Shown: in pieces, positions 9,070 to 18,461 of the stretch
Layout: each line of letters begins with the position of its first letter
Position numbering within the stretch: the stretch's first letter is position 1
Source of the DNA: Flavobacterium sp. LC2016-13
GTDB lineage: Bacteria; Bacteroidota; Bacteroidia; Flavobacteriales; Flavobacteriaceae
DNA: 64,000 nt
Direction of reading: 5' to 3'
Assembly (NCBI RefSeq): GCF_009707955.1
Contig: NZ_WMDQ01000006.1
Location: 186,001-250,000 of the forward strand
Made by a program: the position numbers and the translations under genes
Notes under the pieces: generated by a model
Told to the model about the DNA's origin: nothing
Seen by the model: the letters and a program-made list of their open reading frames with translations, nothing else
The model's database searches: none

Positions 9070-9114
9070 CGACCTAATTAAAATCAAGAACGATAGCTTG
9101 TTTCGTTCCTCGCA

Positions 9115-9648
9115 ATGACTATGTACGAAAAAACGTTTCCAAATAAAAGATTCAAACTTACTTTAGAGTTTTTACAAAAGCACGTTAGCAAATCAGAAAC
9201 TATCTTTGATTTTGGTGTGCCAAATCCATTCTCAAAAATAATGGAAGAAAATGGGTATACCGTAAAAAACACAAAAGGTGAAGATTTAGACAACGATCAA
9301 ACGGCGCTACAAACAGAACAATATACCGTTTTCACAGCATTTGAAATTTTCGAACACTTATTAAATCCGTACACCATTTTAGAAAACGTAAAATGTGATA
9401 AATTGTTAATTTCAATTCCGTTACGTTTATGGTTTTCACCAGCATATCGTTCTAAAACAGATATGTGGGACAGACATTATCATGAATTTGAAGACTGGCA
9501 ATTAGACTGGCTTTTAGAAAAAACAGGCTGGAAAATAATCGACCGTCAAAAATTTACACATCCGGTAAAAAAGTTTGGTTTTAGACCACTTTTAAGATAT
9601 TTCACACCGCGATATTATATTGTTGTGGCTGAAAAAATCAAGATCTAA
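9115..9648 (+). CDS. SAM-dependent methyltransferase-like protein
   Basis: 177 residues. The segment SETIFDFGVPNPFSKIMEENGY followed by the acidic strand end and YTVFTAFEIFEHLLNPYTIL has the layout of a small class I methyltransferase (motif I variant, then the EHL motif of the methyltransf_11/23 type). The glycine loop of motif I is degenerate (FGVPNP instead of GxGxG), so cofactor binding is uncertain. ATG at 9115 or 9121 could start it. It precedes a glycosyltransferase, which suggests a role in glycan or lipid modification. Confidence 0.7.
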   Translation: MTMYEKTFPNKRFKLTLEFLQKHVSKSETIFDFGVPNPFSKIMEENGYTVKNTKGEDLDNDQTALQTEQYTVFTAFEIFEHLLNPYTILENVKCDKLLISIPLRLWFSPAYRSKTDMWDRHYHEFEDWQLDWLLEKTGWKIIDRQKFTHPVKKFGFRPLLRYFTPRYYIVVAEKIKI

Positions 9649-9661
9649 GATTTTCGATTAA

Positions 9662-9731
9662 CGATTTTTGATTTTTGATTTTTAGATGACTTTCACACAA
9701 TCTAAAATCTGAAATCTGAAATCTAAAATTT
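9662..9731. repeat. intergenic repeat of GATTTTT / AAATCTG units
   Basis: A left block of three GATTTTT-like 7-base units (about 9663-9685) is mirrored by AATCTAAAATCTGAAATCTG-type units on the right (about 9699-9730), giving an imperfect stem. It fills most of the gap between the methyltransferase and glycosyltransferase genes and has no coding potential. Confidence 0.55.
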
Positions 9732-9736
9732 TTTAA

Positions 9737-10585
9737 ATGAAGTATTACATCGTCATTCCTGCTCACAATGAACAAGATTTAATTGGTTTAACTTTAGAAT
9801 CTTTAGTTTCTCAAACTGTTTTACCTTCAAAAGTTGTTGTTGTAAATGATAATTCTACAGATAAAACAGAAGAAATTGTACTGGGTTTTGCAAAGGAAAA
9901 TCCGTTTATTTCTGTTATAAACAAAACTTCAGATGCGATTCATATGCCGGGAAGCAAAGTAATTCAGGCTTTTCAAAAAGGCTTTGAAACGCTCGATTCT
10001 GATTATGATATTATTGTAAAAATAGATGGAGATTTAATTTTTCCTCCAAATTATTTCGAAACTATAATCAAACATTTCGAATCTGATTCAAGAATTGGAA
10101 TGGCCGGAGGATTTTGCTACATCGAAAAAAATGGCGATTGGGTTTTAGAAAACCTAACCGATAAAGATCACATACGCGGCGCTTTAAAAGCGTATCGAAA
10201 AGCAACTTTTCAGCAAATTGGAGGCCTAAAACCTGCAATGGGTTGGGACACCGTAGATGAATTACTTTGTAAATATTACGATTGGAAAATCGTTACCGAT
10301 GAATCTTTACATGTAAAACATCTAAAACCAACAGGTGCCAATTACAACAAAACGGCACGTTATAAACAAGGTGAAGCCTTTTTTACTTTAGGATACGGTT
10401 TCTGGATTACAGCAATTGCATCGGCTAAATTGTCGATGATGAAGAAAAAACCTTTTCTCTTTTTTGATTATATCAGAGGGTTTTTGAAAGCTAAAAAAGC
10501 TAAAACTCCTTTATTAGTTACCCCCGAACAAGCTAAATTTATTAGAAATTACCGTTTACAAAAAATGAAACAAAAGTTAATTTGA
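9737..10585 (+). CDS. family 2 glycosyltransferase
   Basis: 282 residues with the GT-A fold signature: IPAHNEQDLIGLTLESLV at the N-terminus, VVVNDNSTDKT near residue 34-44 and a D97-G-D99 motif (KIDGDLIFP) that binds the metal and nucleotide sugar. A C-terminal membrane-peripheral region follows (FWITAIASAKLSMM). Family members transfer sugars from activated donors to glycans, lipids or polyprenyl phosphate; the donor is unknown. It lies between a methyltransferase and a lipid ABC transporter, consistent with a cell envelope job. Confidence 0.9.
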   Translation: MKYYIVIPAHNEQDLIGLTLESLVSQTVLPSKVVVVNDNSTDKTEEIVLGFAKENPFISVINKTSDAIHMPGSKVIQAFQKGFETLDSDYDIIVKIDGDLIFPPNYFETIIKHFESDSRIGMAGGFCYIEKNGDWVLENLTDKDHIRGALKAYRKATFQQIGGLKPAMGWDTVDELLCKYYDWKIVTDESLHVKHLKPTGANYNKTARYKQGEAFFTLGYGFWITAIASAKLSMMKKKPFLFFDYIRGFLKAKKAKTPLLVTPEQAKFIRNYRLQKMKQKLI

Positions 10586-10666
10586 TTAGTAAAACAACCG
10601 AATTACCTGAACTCATTGCCCAAAACTCGTAACTTCTTTTTACCTTAGCCAATATTTGTAAAACTT

Positions 10667-11416
10667 ATGATGCTAATTCGTTACTTATCTCAGATAGGAA
10701 GATATTTTTTAATGCTAAAAGAAATTTTTAATAAACAGACAAAATGGTCTGTTATGAGAAATTTAATTTTTAAAGAAATTGATGACCTAATAATCGATTC
10801 ACTTGGTATCGTTTGTTTTATCTCTTTCTTCGTAGGAGGAGTTGTTGCCATTCAGACCGCTTTAAACTTAACAAATCCATTAATTCCAAAATATTTAATT
10901 GGTTTCGCTACACGTCAATCCGTGATTTTAGAATTTGCCCCAACATTTATTTCGGTGATTATGGCCGGAAAAATGGGATCATTTATCACTTCAAGTATTG
11001 GTACAATGCGTGTTACAGAGCAAATCGACGCTTTAGAAGTTATGGGTGTAAACTCATTAAACTACTTAGTGTTTCCTAAAATAATCGCTTTACTATTATA
11101 TCCTTTTGTTATTGGTATCAGTATGTTTCTAGGAATTTTTGGAGGATGGCTTGCAGGTGTTTATGGAGGATTTACAACAAGTGCCGCTTTTATTGACGGA
11201 GCTCAAATGGAATTTATTCCGTTTCATATTGTTTATGCCTTCATCAAAACTTTAATTTTTGCAATGTTATTGGCAACAATCCCATCTTTTCATGGTTATT
11301 ATATGAAAGGTGGAGCTCTTGAAGTTGGTAAAGCCAGTACTGTTTCATTTGTTTGGACATCGGTTTGTATCATTCTTTTTAATTATATACTAACACAATT
11401 GTTACTAGGATCATGA
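10667..11416 (+). CDS. MlaE family ABC transporter permease
   Basis: 249 residues with five or six helices and the MlaE-family core (VQTALN, EFAPTFISVIMAGKMGSFITSSIGTMRVTEQIDALEVMGVN). MlaE-type permeases move phospholipids or other lipids across the envelope together with an MlaF ATPase and an MCE-domain MlaD. The ATPase gene follows with a 4-base overlap. No MCE protein gene is beside it, unlike in many Bacteroidota where it lies elsewhere. Substrate (phospholipid versus sterol-like lipid) is not evident. Confidence 0.9.
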   Translation: MMLIRYLSQIGRYFLMLKEIFNKQTKWSVMRNLIFKEIDDLIIDSLGIVCFISFFVGGVVAIQTALNLTNPLIPKYLIGFATRQSVILEFAPTFISVIMAGKMGSFITSSIGTMRVTEQIDALEVMGVNSLNYLVFPKIIALLLYPFVIGISMFLGIFGGWLAGVYGGFTTSAAFIDGAQMEFIPFHIVYAFIKTLIFAMLLATIPSFHGYYMKGGALEVGKASTVSFVWTSVCIILFNYILTQLLLGS

Positions 11417-12177
11417 TAGAAGTAAAAAATTTAGAAAAATCATTTGGAGATAGTAGAGTTCTGAAAGGGGTTTCGACAGTTTTTGAAACTGGAAAAACCA
11501 ACCTGATCATTGGACAAAGTGGATCCGGAAAAACAGTTTTATTAAAAAGTTTACTAGGGATTCATACGCCTGATGCAGGAACGATTGAGTTTGACGGACG
11601 TGTTTATGCTGATTTAGACCCAGATGAAAAAAGAGAATTAAGAACTGAAATTGGAATGGTTTTTCAAGGAAGTGCTTTATTTGATTCAATGACTGTAGCC
11701 GAAAACGTAGCTTTTCCTTTAAGAATGTTTACGAATGACAACAAAGCTAAAATTAAAGAGCGTGTTGATTTCGTTTTAGAAAGAGTTAATTTAGTTGATG
11801 CTCACAAAAAATTACCTTCAGAGATTTCGGGAGGTATGCAAAAACGTGTGGCGATTGCCCGCGCGATTGTAAATAATCCAAAGTATTTGTTTTGCGATGA
11901 GCCCAATTCAGGTTTAGACCCGAACACTTCGACTTTGATTGACAATCTGATTCAGGAAATTACTAAAGAATATAATATTACAACTGTGATTAATACGCAC
12001 GATATGAACTCGGTAATGGAAATTGGCGAGAATATCGTATTCTTAAAAAAAGGATTAAAAGCGTGGCAGGGAACTAAAGAAGAAATCTTTAGAACAGACA
12101 ACAAAGATATTGTCAAATTTGTGTACTCTTCAAACTTGTTTAAAAAAGTAAGAGAAGCTTATTTGAGAGAAGGTTAA
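11413..12177 (+). CDS. ABC transporter ATP-binding protein, MlaF type
   Basis: 254 residues. Walker A GQSGSGKT at 34-41, signature motif ISGGMQKRVAIARAI, Walker B YLFCDEPNSGLD and the switch histidine in NTHDMNS are all intact. The ISGGMQKR form of the signature is typical of MlaF-type ATPases. It overlaps the permease stop by four bases and should form the cytoplasmic engine of that transporter. A strong terminator follows at 12198-12245. Confidence 0.92.
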   Translation: MIEVKNLEKSFGDSRVLKGVSTVFETGKTNLIIGQSGSGKTVLLKSLLGIHTPDAGTIEFDGRVYADLDPDEKRELRTEIGMVFQGSALFDSMTVAENVAFPLRMFTNDNKAKIKERVDFVLERVNLVDAHKKLPSEISGGMQKRVAIARAIVNNPKYLFCDEPNSGLDPNTSTLIDNLIQEITKEYNITTVINTHDMNSVMEIGENIVFLKKGLKAWQGTKEEIFRTDNKDIVKFVYSSNLFKKVREAYLREG

Positions 12178-12197
12178 ACTTCTTTAAATTTCAAAAT

Positions 12198-12245
12198 AAA
12201 AAACTCCAAATTCCAATTTTATAAGATTGAAATTTGGAGTTTTTT
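12198..12245. terminator. bidirectional terminator
   Basis: AAAAACTCCAAATT is paired with AATTTGGAGTTTTT across a short interior, with A and T runs on either side. It separates the plus-strand ABC operon from the convergent minus-strand gene ending at 12268. Confidence 0.8.
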
Positions 12246-12267
12246 ATTGGTATTTTATTATTTACAT

Positions 12268-12897
12268 TTATTTATATTCCTTAGAAAATCCAAGTCCAAT
12301 TGACAATCCAAATCCTATATAACTGTTTTTAGAAATGTTACCAAAAATCTTTGCGCCAATACTCGGTATTAAAGCATTGTAAATTAATTTAGATCGTTTT
12401 TTCTTGTAAAACCATTTATAACTAGCCTCAAAAGGAACGCCGTAAAAGGTTTCATATTTTTGATTAAAGCCATAAGTTTCTGCTTCCTCATCAATAAACC
12501 TTCTCTTTGAATCCAGATTATTACAACTTATTCCGGCAGAAACACTAAAAGAACGTCTTTCAGACATCCATCTTCTACCATATAATAAAGCGTATTCAGA
12601 ATTATCTTCGGATTTATAATAGGTTGGAAACGGAAAAAAAGGATTAATTTCATTTGAGATATATCCAGTTGCATTAGCATATCTTAAACTAAAAAGACTC
12701 TTTTTATATTGATAATTTAGTTCGACGCCACCGGAAAAACCAACATGGTCCATAGCTGAAAAACCTCCAAAAAGCTCTGCATAAATAATGGGATTGGTTT
12801 TTTCTTTTGATTCAACATCATTTGTTTGTTGCCCGTAGATTGAAGTGGAAAGCGTTAAAACAAAAATAATCTTAAGTAGTTTTTTTATCATAATCAA
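12268..12897 (-). CDS. secreted/outer membrane beta-barrel-like protein
   Basis: 209 residues with a signal peptide (MIMIKKLLKIIFVLTLSTSIYGQ). The mature part alternates aromatic and polar residues (FGGFSAMDHVGFSGGVELNY, YALLYGRRW) and ends in a short strand with aromatics, as small outer membrane barrels do. No enzymatic motif is seen. It may be an outer membrane protein of unknown function; the C-terminus FSKEYK lacks the classical terminal phenylalanine. A single-gene unit between two terminators. Confidence 0.65.
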   Translation of the reverse strand: MIMIKKLLKIIFVLTLSTSIYGQQTNDVESKEKTNPIIYAELFGGFSAMDHVGFSGGVELNYQYKKSLFSLRYANATGYISNEINPFFPFPTYYKSEDNSEYALLYGRRWMSERRSFSVSAGISCNNLDSKRRFIDEEAETYGFNQKYETFYGVPFEASYKWFYKKKRSKLIYNALIPSIGAKIFGNISKNSYIGFGLSIGLGFSKEYK

Positions 12898-13004
12898 TTT
12901 AATAGCAGTTTATAAAGGTTTAATATTTTTTAAATATAAGATAAATTCTACATCATAAATTGATAAAACTAAGTCTTTACAAAAAACTAATATATAGAAG
13001 AGAA

Positions 13005-13073
13005 AAATTCCAATAAAAAAATCCAAATTTCAACCGAATGAATGTTGGAATTTGGATTTTTTTATTGGAATTT
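13005..13073. terminator. long palindromic terminator after sprT-like gene
   Basis: The arms 13005-13034 and 13044-13073 are inverted copies with a single mismatch over 30 bases, including seven-base A and T runs next to ATCC/GGAT. The structure lies directly behind the stop of the SprT-like gene on the minus strand and could end transcription in both directions. Confidence 0.75.
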
Positions 13074-13075
13074 AA

Positions 13076-13681
13076 TTAATGATTCCCGGGTAAAAGCTCG
13101 ACTTCAGCATTTGGATTAAAAAGATAAGTTCTGCCTGAGCTAATTTCTATACATTCAAAACGTTTAGTTCTTACGGCTAATTTTTTGAATATTTTTCCAT
13201 TTTTGATCCTGAAAACACTTCCGTACGGAATCTCAAAAATGTAATTTTTATCGTTTTCTTTGTCGTATTGCTTCAAAGCCAAAGACAAAGTCGTATCAGT
13301 ATCACTACTTGCCGTGGGATTCTTAAAATGCCTCGCTAATAACGGCAATAACTGTCCCGGAAATATTTCCGGACGAATAAAAGGAACCATTAAACGCTGA
13401 AATGAAAATTTCCATTCATCTCCGTGCGGTTTTATATTTCTGCCAAATTTTTCGAACGCAACCAAATGTGCGATTTCATGAATAAGCGTAATTAAAAAAC
13501 GATATTTATTTAAACTCGAATTTACTGTAATTTCATGTTTTCCGGTATGCCCTCTTCTATAATCGCCATGACGCGTCTGACGCTCATTAACAATTTTAAG
13601 ATGCACCTGATTTGCAACAATCAAATCAAAAGCAGGCTTTACAGCATGTTCCGGTAAATATTTAGCTAAAGTTTCGTTCAA
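13076..13681 (-). CDS. SprT-like domain (zinc metallopeptidase-like) protein
   Basis: 201 residues. The HExxH zinc motif is H68-E69-I-A-H72 with a third likely ligand at H86 (KPHGDEW), as in SprT/SPRTN proteins. Bacterial SprT members are poorly characterised; eukaryotic SPRTN cleaves DNA-protein crosslinks. The start is most probably TTG at 13681: a TAA stop lies five codons upstream in frame and there is no ATG near the conserved N-terminus. It follows the 424-residue secreted protein gene by 38 bases. Confidence 0.85.
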   Translation of the reverse strand: MNETLAKYLPEHAVKPAFDLIVANQVHLKIVNERQTRHGDYRRGHTGKHEITVNSSLNKYRFLITLIHEIAHLVAFEKFGRNIKPHGDEWKFSFQRLMVPFIRPEIFPGQLLPLLARHFKNPTASSDTDTTLSLALKQYDKENDKNYIFEIPYGSVFRIKNGKIFKKLAVRTKRFECIEISSGRTYLFNPNAEVELLPGNH

Positions 13682-13719
13682 AGGAGTGCTATTTAATTAA
13701 TTCAAAAAATAAAAACCAT

Positions 13720-14994
13720 TTATAAATTTAAATATTTAAGGTAATTACTATTTACATCTTTTTTAATTTCTCCATTTGCATCAAAAAAAACATTTCTATT
13801 CGCTTGTCTTTTTGTAACATCTGTTTCCATATACTTTAATTTATTTTCCTGATAATCTAAAGCACGTGCTTTTTGAATATATTCTAAACTGCTTTTATAA
13901 TTATGTAAAAGTTCAAAACTCGAAGCAATATTTACATAGCAAGCCCACATAGCTGCTTTCTGGCCTTTATCATTTGCATCTAATTGTTTGGCGTATGTAT
14001 CCATTTTTAAAATAAAATCACATAAATTTTTTTTCTTGTCTTGAAAATTATTGTAATTAATTAAATCTCCCTCATCGTGAAAAGCTTTTGAATTATCTGT
14101 AATTACCAAATTATTATTCTTGACAAATTCAGCATTGCTATTTAAAAGTTCCTCATCTATTTTAGGCGTAGATTTGCCCTTACACCAACTTTCAATAACA
14201 TCTACATCTTGATTTAATTTGACAAAGAACGGATTTTTATCTTCTTTAGAAATTCTGGAAAAATAATAACTATCCATATAAAATGGAACACCAATCCAAG
14301 ACATCAGTCGAATCCTCATATTTTTCTGAATATGATTTATAAGGTCGTTATAAATTAAATTTTTATCAAGATTTGCAGCTAGATAATTTACCGCTTCTGG
14401 CTTTGTTTTAAAATTAGCCTGATAACCTTCAGAACTTCCAGAACCAAGTTTTTGTTCTTTAACTTTAAAAGTTTTTTCCATGATTACATTGTCGTTCACA
14501 CTATTTCTTAATTTATAAACAACATCATACTTATAATATGTTTCATAAGAATATGGTGTATCACTATTGCTCACAGTTATTAACCCTTCATAAGCAACGT
14601 TATTAATATAAATATCAATTATAAGATTGTCTTCTGCTTTTAACTGTTGGCTTCTGTAATTTAAATCAACAATCGATGAAATTTGAGTTCCTTTATAATT
14701 CACCTCTGTTACTGTTCCGGCAAGAGGCCTGATTAAATATTCTTCTTTAAAAAATTCATTATAAGAAAGTCGATCACGTGTCCCTTTTTTTTCTCCATCA
14801 ACTAATATTGCTATTGGACTGTCCGAAAGATTCATTTTAACGCCATAAGTTTTATAACCTGCAGGAATATAACTTTCTGGAAAAACAAAATTATAAAAGC
14901 TTAAAGTTTCTGATTTATAAGATTGAGCAGAAAGCTTTTGATTTAAAAAGACAGTAAAAAGTGCAACTACAAGAATTAAAATTCTTTTTTTCAT
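13720..14994 (-). CDS. secreted protein of unknown function
   Basis: 424 residues beginning with a signal peptide (MKKRILILVVALFTVFLNQKLSAQ) cut near residue 24. The mature chain starts with beta-rich sequence (SYKSETLSFYNFVFPESYIP) and later contains helix pairs resembling tetratricopeptide-like segments (AAMWACYVNIASSFELLHNYKSSLEYIQKARAL). No catalytic motif is recognised. It would be periplasmic or outer-surface located. It lies between an SDR gene and the SprT-like gene, all on the minus strand. Confidence 0.7.
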   Translation of the reverse strand: MKKRILILVVALFTVFLNQKLSAQSYKSETLSFYNFVFPESYIPAGYKTYGVKMNLSDSPIAILVDGEKKGTRDRLSYNEFFKEEYLIRPLAGTVTEVNYKGTQISSIVDLNYRSQQLKAEDNLIIDIYINNVAYEGLITVSNSDTPYSYETYYKYDVVYKLRNSVNDNVIMEKTFKVKEQKLGSGSSEGYQANFKTKPEAVNYLAANLDKNLIYNDLINHIQKNMRIRLMSWIGVPFYMDSYYFSRISKEDKNPFFVKLNQDVDVIESWCKGKSTPKIDEELLNSNAEFVKNNNLVITDNSKAFHDEGDLINYNNFQDKKKNLCDFILKMDTYAKQLDANDKGQKAAMWACYVNIASSFELLHNYKSSLEYIQKARALDYQENKLKYMETDVTKRQANRNVFFDANGEIKKDVNSNYLKYLNL

Positions 14995-15036
14995 AAATTT
15001 TGGTTGATTAATTTGGGGATTAGTTATAAGAATAAT

Positions 15037-15714
15037 TTAAGGATTAGTAGATGAAACTTCGAGAACTTTTCCATTAAAATATTTATTTCCGTTAAGAGTA
15101 AAATCGTAAATATAAGTTGCCATTCCTTCAGCAGAAATTGGCGCCTGATATCCGGGGAAAGCTTCATTTAACATTTCTGTTTGAACTGATCCTAATGCTA
15201 AAACATTAAACGAGATTCCTTTTTCTTTATATTCTTCTGCCAATAATTCACTTAATGTTATCACAGCACCTTTACTGGAACTATACGCTGCTAAACCCGC
15301 GAATTTAAGACTTCCGCGAACACCGCCAATCGAACTAATGGTTACAACATGGCTTCCTTTTTGAAGATACGGCAAACAAATTCTGGTAAGGTTTGCCACA
15401 GCAAAAACATTCACTTTATAAATACTTTCAAAATCAGTTTGTGTTGTTTCTGCAAAAGGCTTTAATAATAAAGCGCCGGCATTATGCACTACGGCATCTA
15501 CTTTTTTCCAGGTCGATGATAAAAAATCATCTACAACCTGCAAAGCACTTTCATCTGCCAAATCAACAGAAAGGCAAGTTACATTTTGATGTTCTATAAG
15601 GGTTTGTGGAGTTTTTCTTGAAATGGCCAAAACCTGATGACCTGCATTAGCAAATTGCAAAGCCAATTCGTAACCAATTCCTCTGCTTGTACCTGTAATA
15701 ATAATATTTTTCAT
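15037..15714 (-). CDS. short-chain dehydrogenase/reductase (SDR)
   Basis: 225 residues of the classical SDR type: cofactor loop TGTSRGIG (7-14), NAG motif (78-80), catalytic serine around S127 and Y144-x3-K148 (YSSSK). It should bind NAD(P)H and reduce or oxidise a carbonyl/hydroxyl substrate that cannot be predicted. It is shorter than the usual 250 residues because the C-terminal substrate loop is brief. It is the last member of a closely spaced minus-strand series that starts with the peroxiredoxin gene. Confidence 0.9.
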   Translation of the reverse strand: MKNIIITGTSRGIGYELALQFANAGHQVLAISRKTPQTLIEHQNVTCLSVDLADESALQVVDDFLSSTWKKVDAVVHNAGALLLKPFAETTQTDFESIYKVNVFAVANLTRICLPYLQKGSHVVTISSIGGVRGSLKFAGLAAYSSSKGAVITLSELLAEEYKEKGISFNVLALGSVQTEMLNEAFPGYQAPISAEGMATYIYDFTLNGNKYFNGKVLEVSSTNP

Positions 15715-15752
15715 GAAGCAAAAATAAGCAAATCCAATAAAACGAACTGTTA

Positions 15753-16730
15753 TTATTTCATTGTAATTTCTTCTGTTGGCGAAGTTGAGATTTGAGTTAT
15801 TGCTGGTAAAAATTCCTGTATAAAAGAAGTCATGTGCGGAATATCCATCACTTTAAATTCATCTGAAACATGGTGGTAGAATTCAAAATTTTCAAAATCA
15901 AAAGTACTTATCGACTGGCAGGGTTTTTTGAAGGCTTCATAAAAAGAATAATTATCTGATCTGTAGAATAATTTATATTCGGCTTCTTTCGGCAAAAAAC
16001 CAATCGTGTTTTTACCTGTATATTGATTTATTTTTTCGGCCATATTCGATTTATCAAAACCTGTAATGTAGGCTAAATAATCGCGTTTCATTGGTACGCC
16101 AATCATTTCGATATTTAATTGTGCGTATAAATTAAAATCTTGTTTTTTAAGTTTCTGAACCAAACTTTTAGAACCTAGCAAACCTTTTTCTTCTCCGGCA
16201 AAAAACACCACAAGAATACTGCGTTTATTCGATTTTGTTTGAGTAAAATATTTTGCCATTTGAGCCACAGCCGTTACTCCAGAAGCATCGTCGTTCGCCC
16301 CATTATTGATAAGATCACCTTGTTTATCTTTCAATAAACCAATATGATCGTAATGTGCGCTTAAAACCACAAACTCTTTTTTAAGTTCAGGATCTGTACC
16401 TTCAATAACGCCAACAATATTAAATGCGGGGGCTTTAAAATTGGTTAGTGTATCGCGATAGGTTTTAAAATAAGGTTTTACATTATTCTTTTTTAGAAAA
16501 TCTTCTAAAAATACCGCTGCTTTTTCGATACCTCTTGTTCCGGTTTCGCGTCCTTCTAATTCATCCGAAGAAAGGTATTTTAAGAAATCTGAAACTTCTG
16601 ATTCTTCAACTTTATAGACAATTTCAACAGGTTTTGAATCTGATTTTGACGCTTTATCAGTTGTTGCAGACGGATTTGATTTACATCCTAATAAAACAAA
16701 TGGAAGTACAAGAAAGTAGATTTTTTTCAT
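15753..16730 (-). CDS. M28 family metallopeptidase, lipoprotein
   Basis: 325 residues with a lipoprotein signal (MKKIYFLVLPFVLLGCK, acylated Cys 16). The M28 zinc-binding residues can be seen in LSAHYDHIG, NNGANDDASGVTA and FFAGEEKGLLGS, with a later His (FYHHVSDEF). Such enzymes are aminopeptidases of the cell envelope. Members of this size in Bacteroidota are lipid-anchored. The 35-bp gap to the LysE gene upstream suggests co-transcription. Confidence 0.92.
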   Translation of the reverse strand: MKKIYFLVLPFVLLGCKSNPSATTDKASKSDSKPVEIVYKVEESEVSDFLKYLSSDELEGRETGTRGIEKAAVFLEDFLKKNNVKPYFKTYRDTLTNFKAPAFNIVGVIEGTDPELKKEFVVLSAHYDHIGLLKDKQGDLINNGANDDASGVTAVAQMAKYFTQTKSNKRSILVVFFAGEEKGLLGSKSLVQKLKKQDFNLYAQLNIEMIGVPMKRDYLAYITGFDKSNMAEKINQYTGKNTIGFLPKEAEYKLFYRSDNYSFYEAFKKPCQSISTFDFENFEFYHHVSDEFKVMDIPHMTSFIQEFLPAITQISTSPTEEITMK

Positions 16731-16765
16731 GAATGAAGCTTTTATGAACTTCAGAATTCAAATTT

Positions 16766-17413
16766 CTAAAGTTGATGGTTAAAATATTTTTTATAGACTT
16801 TAAACACCTGAACGCTTCCTAAAACAATGAAAAATAACGGAACAAAAACAGGCATTATATACTTTGAAAATTGGTTTGTTTTCTCAAAAACATTCTCTAA
16901 AATTACAATCAAACTAAACATTCCTAAAAAAACACCTATCAAAGTTCCTGCAATATAATAATATTTTAACTCTTTTTCTATTGTAATACACTTTGCTTTA
17001 AGTAAATATAAATTCCAACTCGTCCAAAAAGGAACTTGCAAAAAATTTAAACAGTTTAAAATTACGCCAATTACAAAAGGCGAATACATTAAATATTTAT
17101 GCAAATGATTATCTGATTTTATTGTTTGATTAAAACTGACATAAAAAACAATCGCGAGCACAAACATGAATACGACTGAAAACAAATCGATTATCTTCAT
17201 TAATTTTTTATTTTTTGTAAGTTGTTTGGCAAAAAGCAACGTAAAATAAATCACGAAAGTTTCTACAAAAACAACTCCAAACAAAAAGAAAACCAAATTA
17301 TGAAGTCCTGATTTTGCATAAATTTCTAATCCCACTAAGTTTAAATATCCCAGCGGAATTGACCCCAGAAAACTTACCAGAAACCCGACCGAGATATTTT
17401 TTAAACTTTTCAT
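16766..17413 (-). CDS. LysE family transporter
   Basis: 215 residues, six predicted membrane helices, and the family N-terminus with a Pro-Gly-rich first helix (LVSFLGSIPLGYLNLVGLEI). LysE/RhtB proteins export amino acids or related small molecules. The sequence is divergent from characterised members, so the cargo is not predictable. The gene starts two bases before the preceding ATP-grasp gene ends on the minus strand. Confidence 0.75.
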   Translation of the reverse strand: MKSLKNISVGFLVSFLGSIPLGYLNLVGLEIYAKSGLHNLVFFLFGVVFVETFVIYFTLLFAKQLTKNKKLMKIIDLFSVVFMFVLAIVFYVSFNQTIKSDNHLHKYLMYSPFVIGVILNCLNFLQVPFWTSWNLYLLKAKCITIEKELKYYYIAGTLIGVFLGMFSLIVILENVFEKTNQFSKYIMPVFVPLFFIVLGSVQVFKVYKKYFNHQL

Positions 17414-17415
17414 TT

Positions 17416-18450
17416 CTAAAAATTTATGATTTTATTGTTTTGCGCCACATGCAATCTGTATTCGCGCATGCCCACTTTGTAATCTAAATAGGGAACTCCC
17501 ATTTTATGATTTTCAACACTTATTTCATACATATAAGTAATATGTCGCGCCAATTCTTTCCACGCGAACCAAACGGAATGTTTAGGATCGTAAATATGTG
17601 TAGGTTCGCTCGCGGCACCGTTAAGCTCAACAATTTGAAAATTTTCTCCTTGTTCTAATTCTTCAAAAGTATTGTACATGATATCGAAACGTCCAAAATA
17701 GAATTCAGGAATTTGAGTCGCAATTTCATTAATCATTTTAGTTAGTTTTGGTGTAATCAAATGACTGCCGTCTAAAAATTTTGCGCCTCGGGCGTGATTT
17801 CCAAACGGAACCAAATTCAACGTTTCTCCTTTTCCCAGAATTCGGTGCAATTGATCTCCGTATTCTTCTTTCAAAACATCAAACTGCAGCTCAAATCTTG
17901 GCGTTTGTTTGATTAAATTTTCAATAGTTGATTTTCCGTCTCCTATAACAATCAAAAATTCTTTCGAAACAATTCCGGTAATTTTTCCGTTTTTTTGAAG
18001 CGGACGGCGTACATAAAAAATGCCTACTTCTTTTTTAAACGGAATAAGATCCTGCAGCAAAAAGTCAAAATTTGCTTTTTTAGCATAATCTGTGAGATCA
18101 GAAACGGTTTTAATTTTTTTCACTCCGGAACCACGCAAACCAATATCCGGTTTTGCGATTAATGGAAAATAAATTTGCTTTTCGACCAATAGATTTACGA
18201 TGTCTTTTAAATCAGAATTCTCCCGAATTAAAATCGTTTTTGGATAATGCTTTTTAGGAAGCAAATCATAAATCTGTTTTTTGCTTTCCATGATAAATCC
18301 GCCATTTTTAATTTTTGGATTTGAGGCATTAAAGAAAAAAACTGATCTTGCCTTGATGGCATAATATGCCCAAAGAAAATAGATAGGAAGATACAAAACC
18401 TGAAATGGCCAATACTCCCAATTGGTTACTTTGTGAAAAAATAGTTTCAT
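17416..18450 (-). CDS. ATP-grasp domain protein (D-Ala-D-Ala ligase-like fold)
   Basis: 344 residues. After a hydrophobic N-terminal stretch (VLYLPIYFLWAYYAI) comes the ATP-grasp core: LIAKPDIGLRGSGVKKI (ATP-binding lysine and flexible loop), and near the C-terminus QIVELNGAASEPTHIYDP, with the Glu and Asn that bind Mg-ATP. ATP-grasp enzymes join a carboxylate to an amine or thiol. The membrane-proximal N-terminus is unusual. Position between NRDE and LysE genes with 2-11-bp gaps supports a single transcript. The substrate is unknown. Confidence 0.78.
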   Translation of the reverse strand: MKLFFHKVTNWEYWPFQVLYLPIYFLWAYYAIKARSVFFFNASNPKIKNGGFIMESKKQIYDLLPKKHYPKTILIRENSDLKDIVNLLVEKQIYFPLIAKPDIGLRGSGVKKIKTVSDLTDYAKKANFDFLLQDLIPFKKEVGIFYVRRPLQKNGKITGIVSKEFLIVIGDGKSTIENLIKQTPRFELQFDVLKEEYGDQLHRILGKGETLNLVPFGNHARGAKFLDGSHLITPKLTKMINEIATQIPEFYFGRFDIMYNTFEELEQGENFQIVELNGAASEPTHIYDPKHSVWFAWKELARHITYMYEISVENHKMGVPYLDYKVGMREYRLHVAQNNKIINF

Positions 18451-18461
18451 TTGTACATGTT

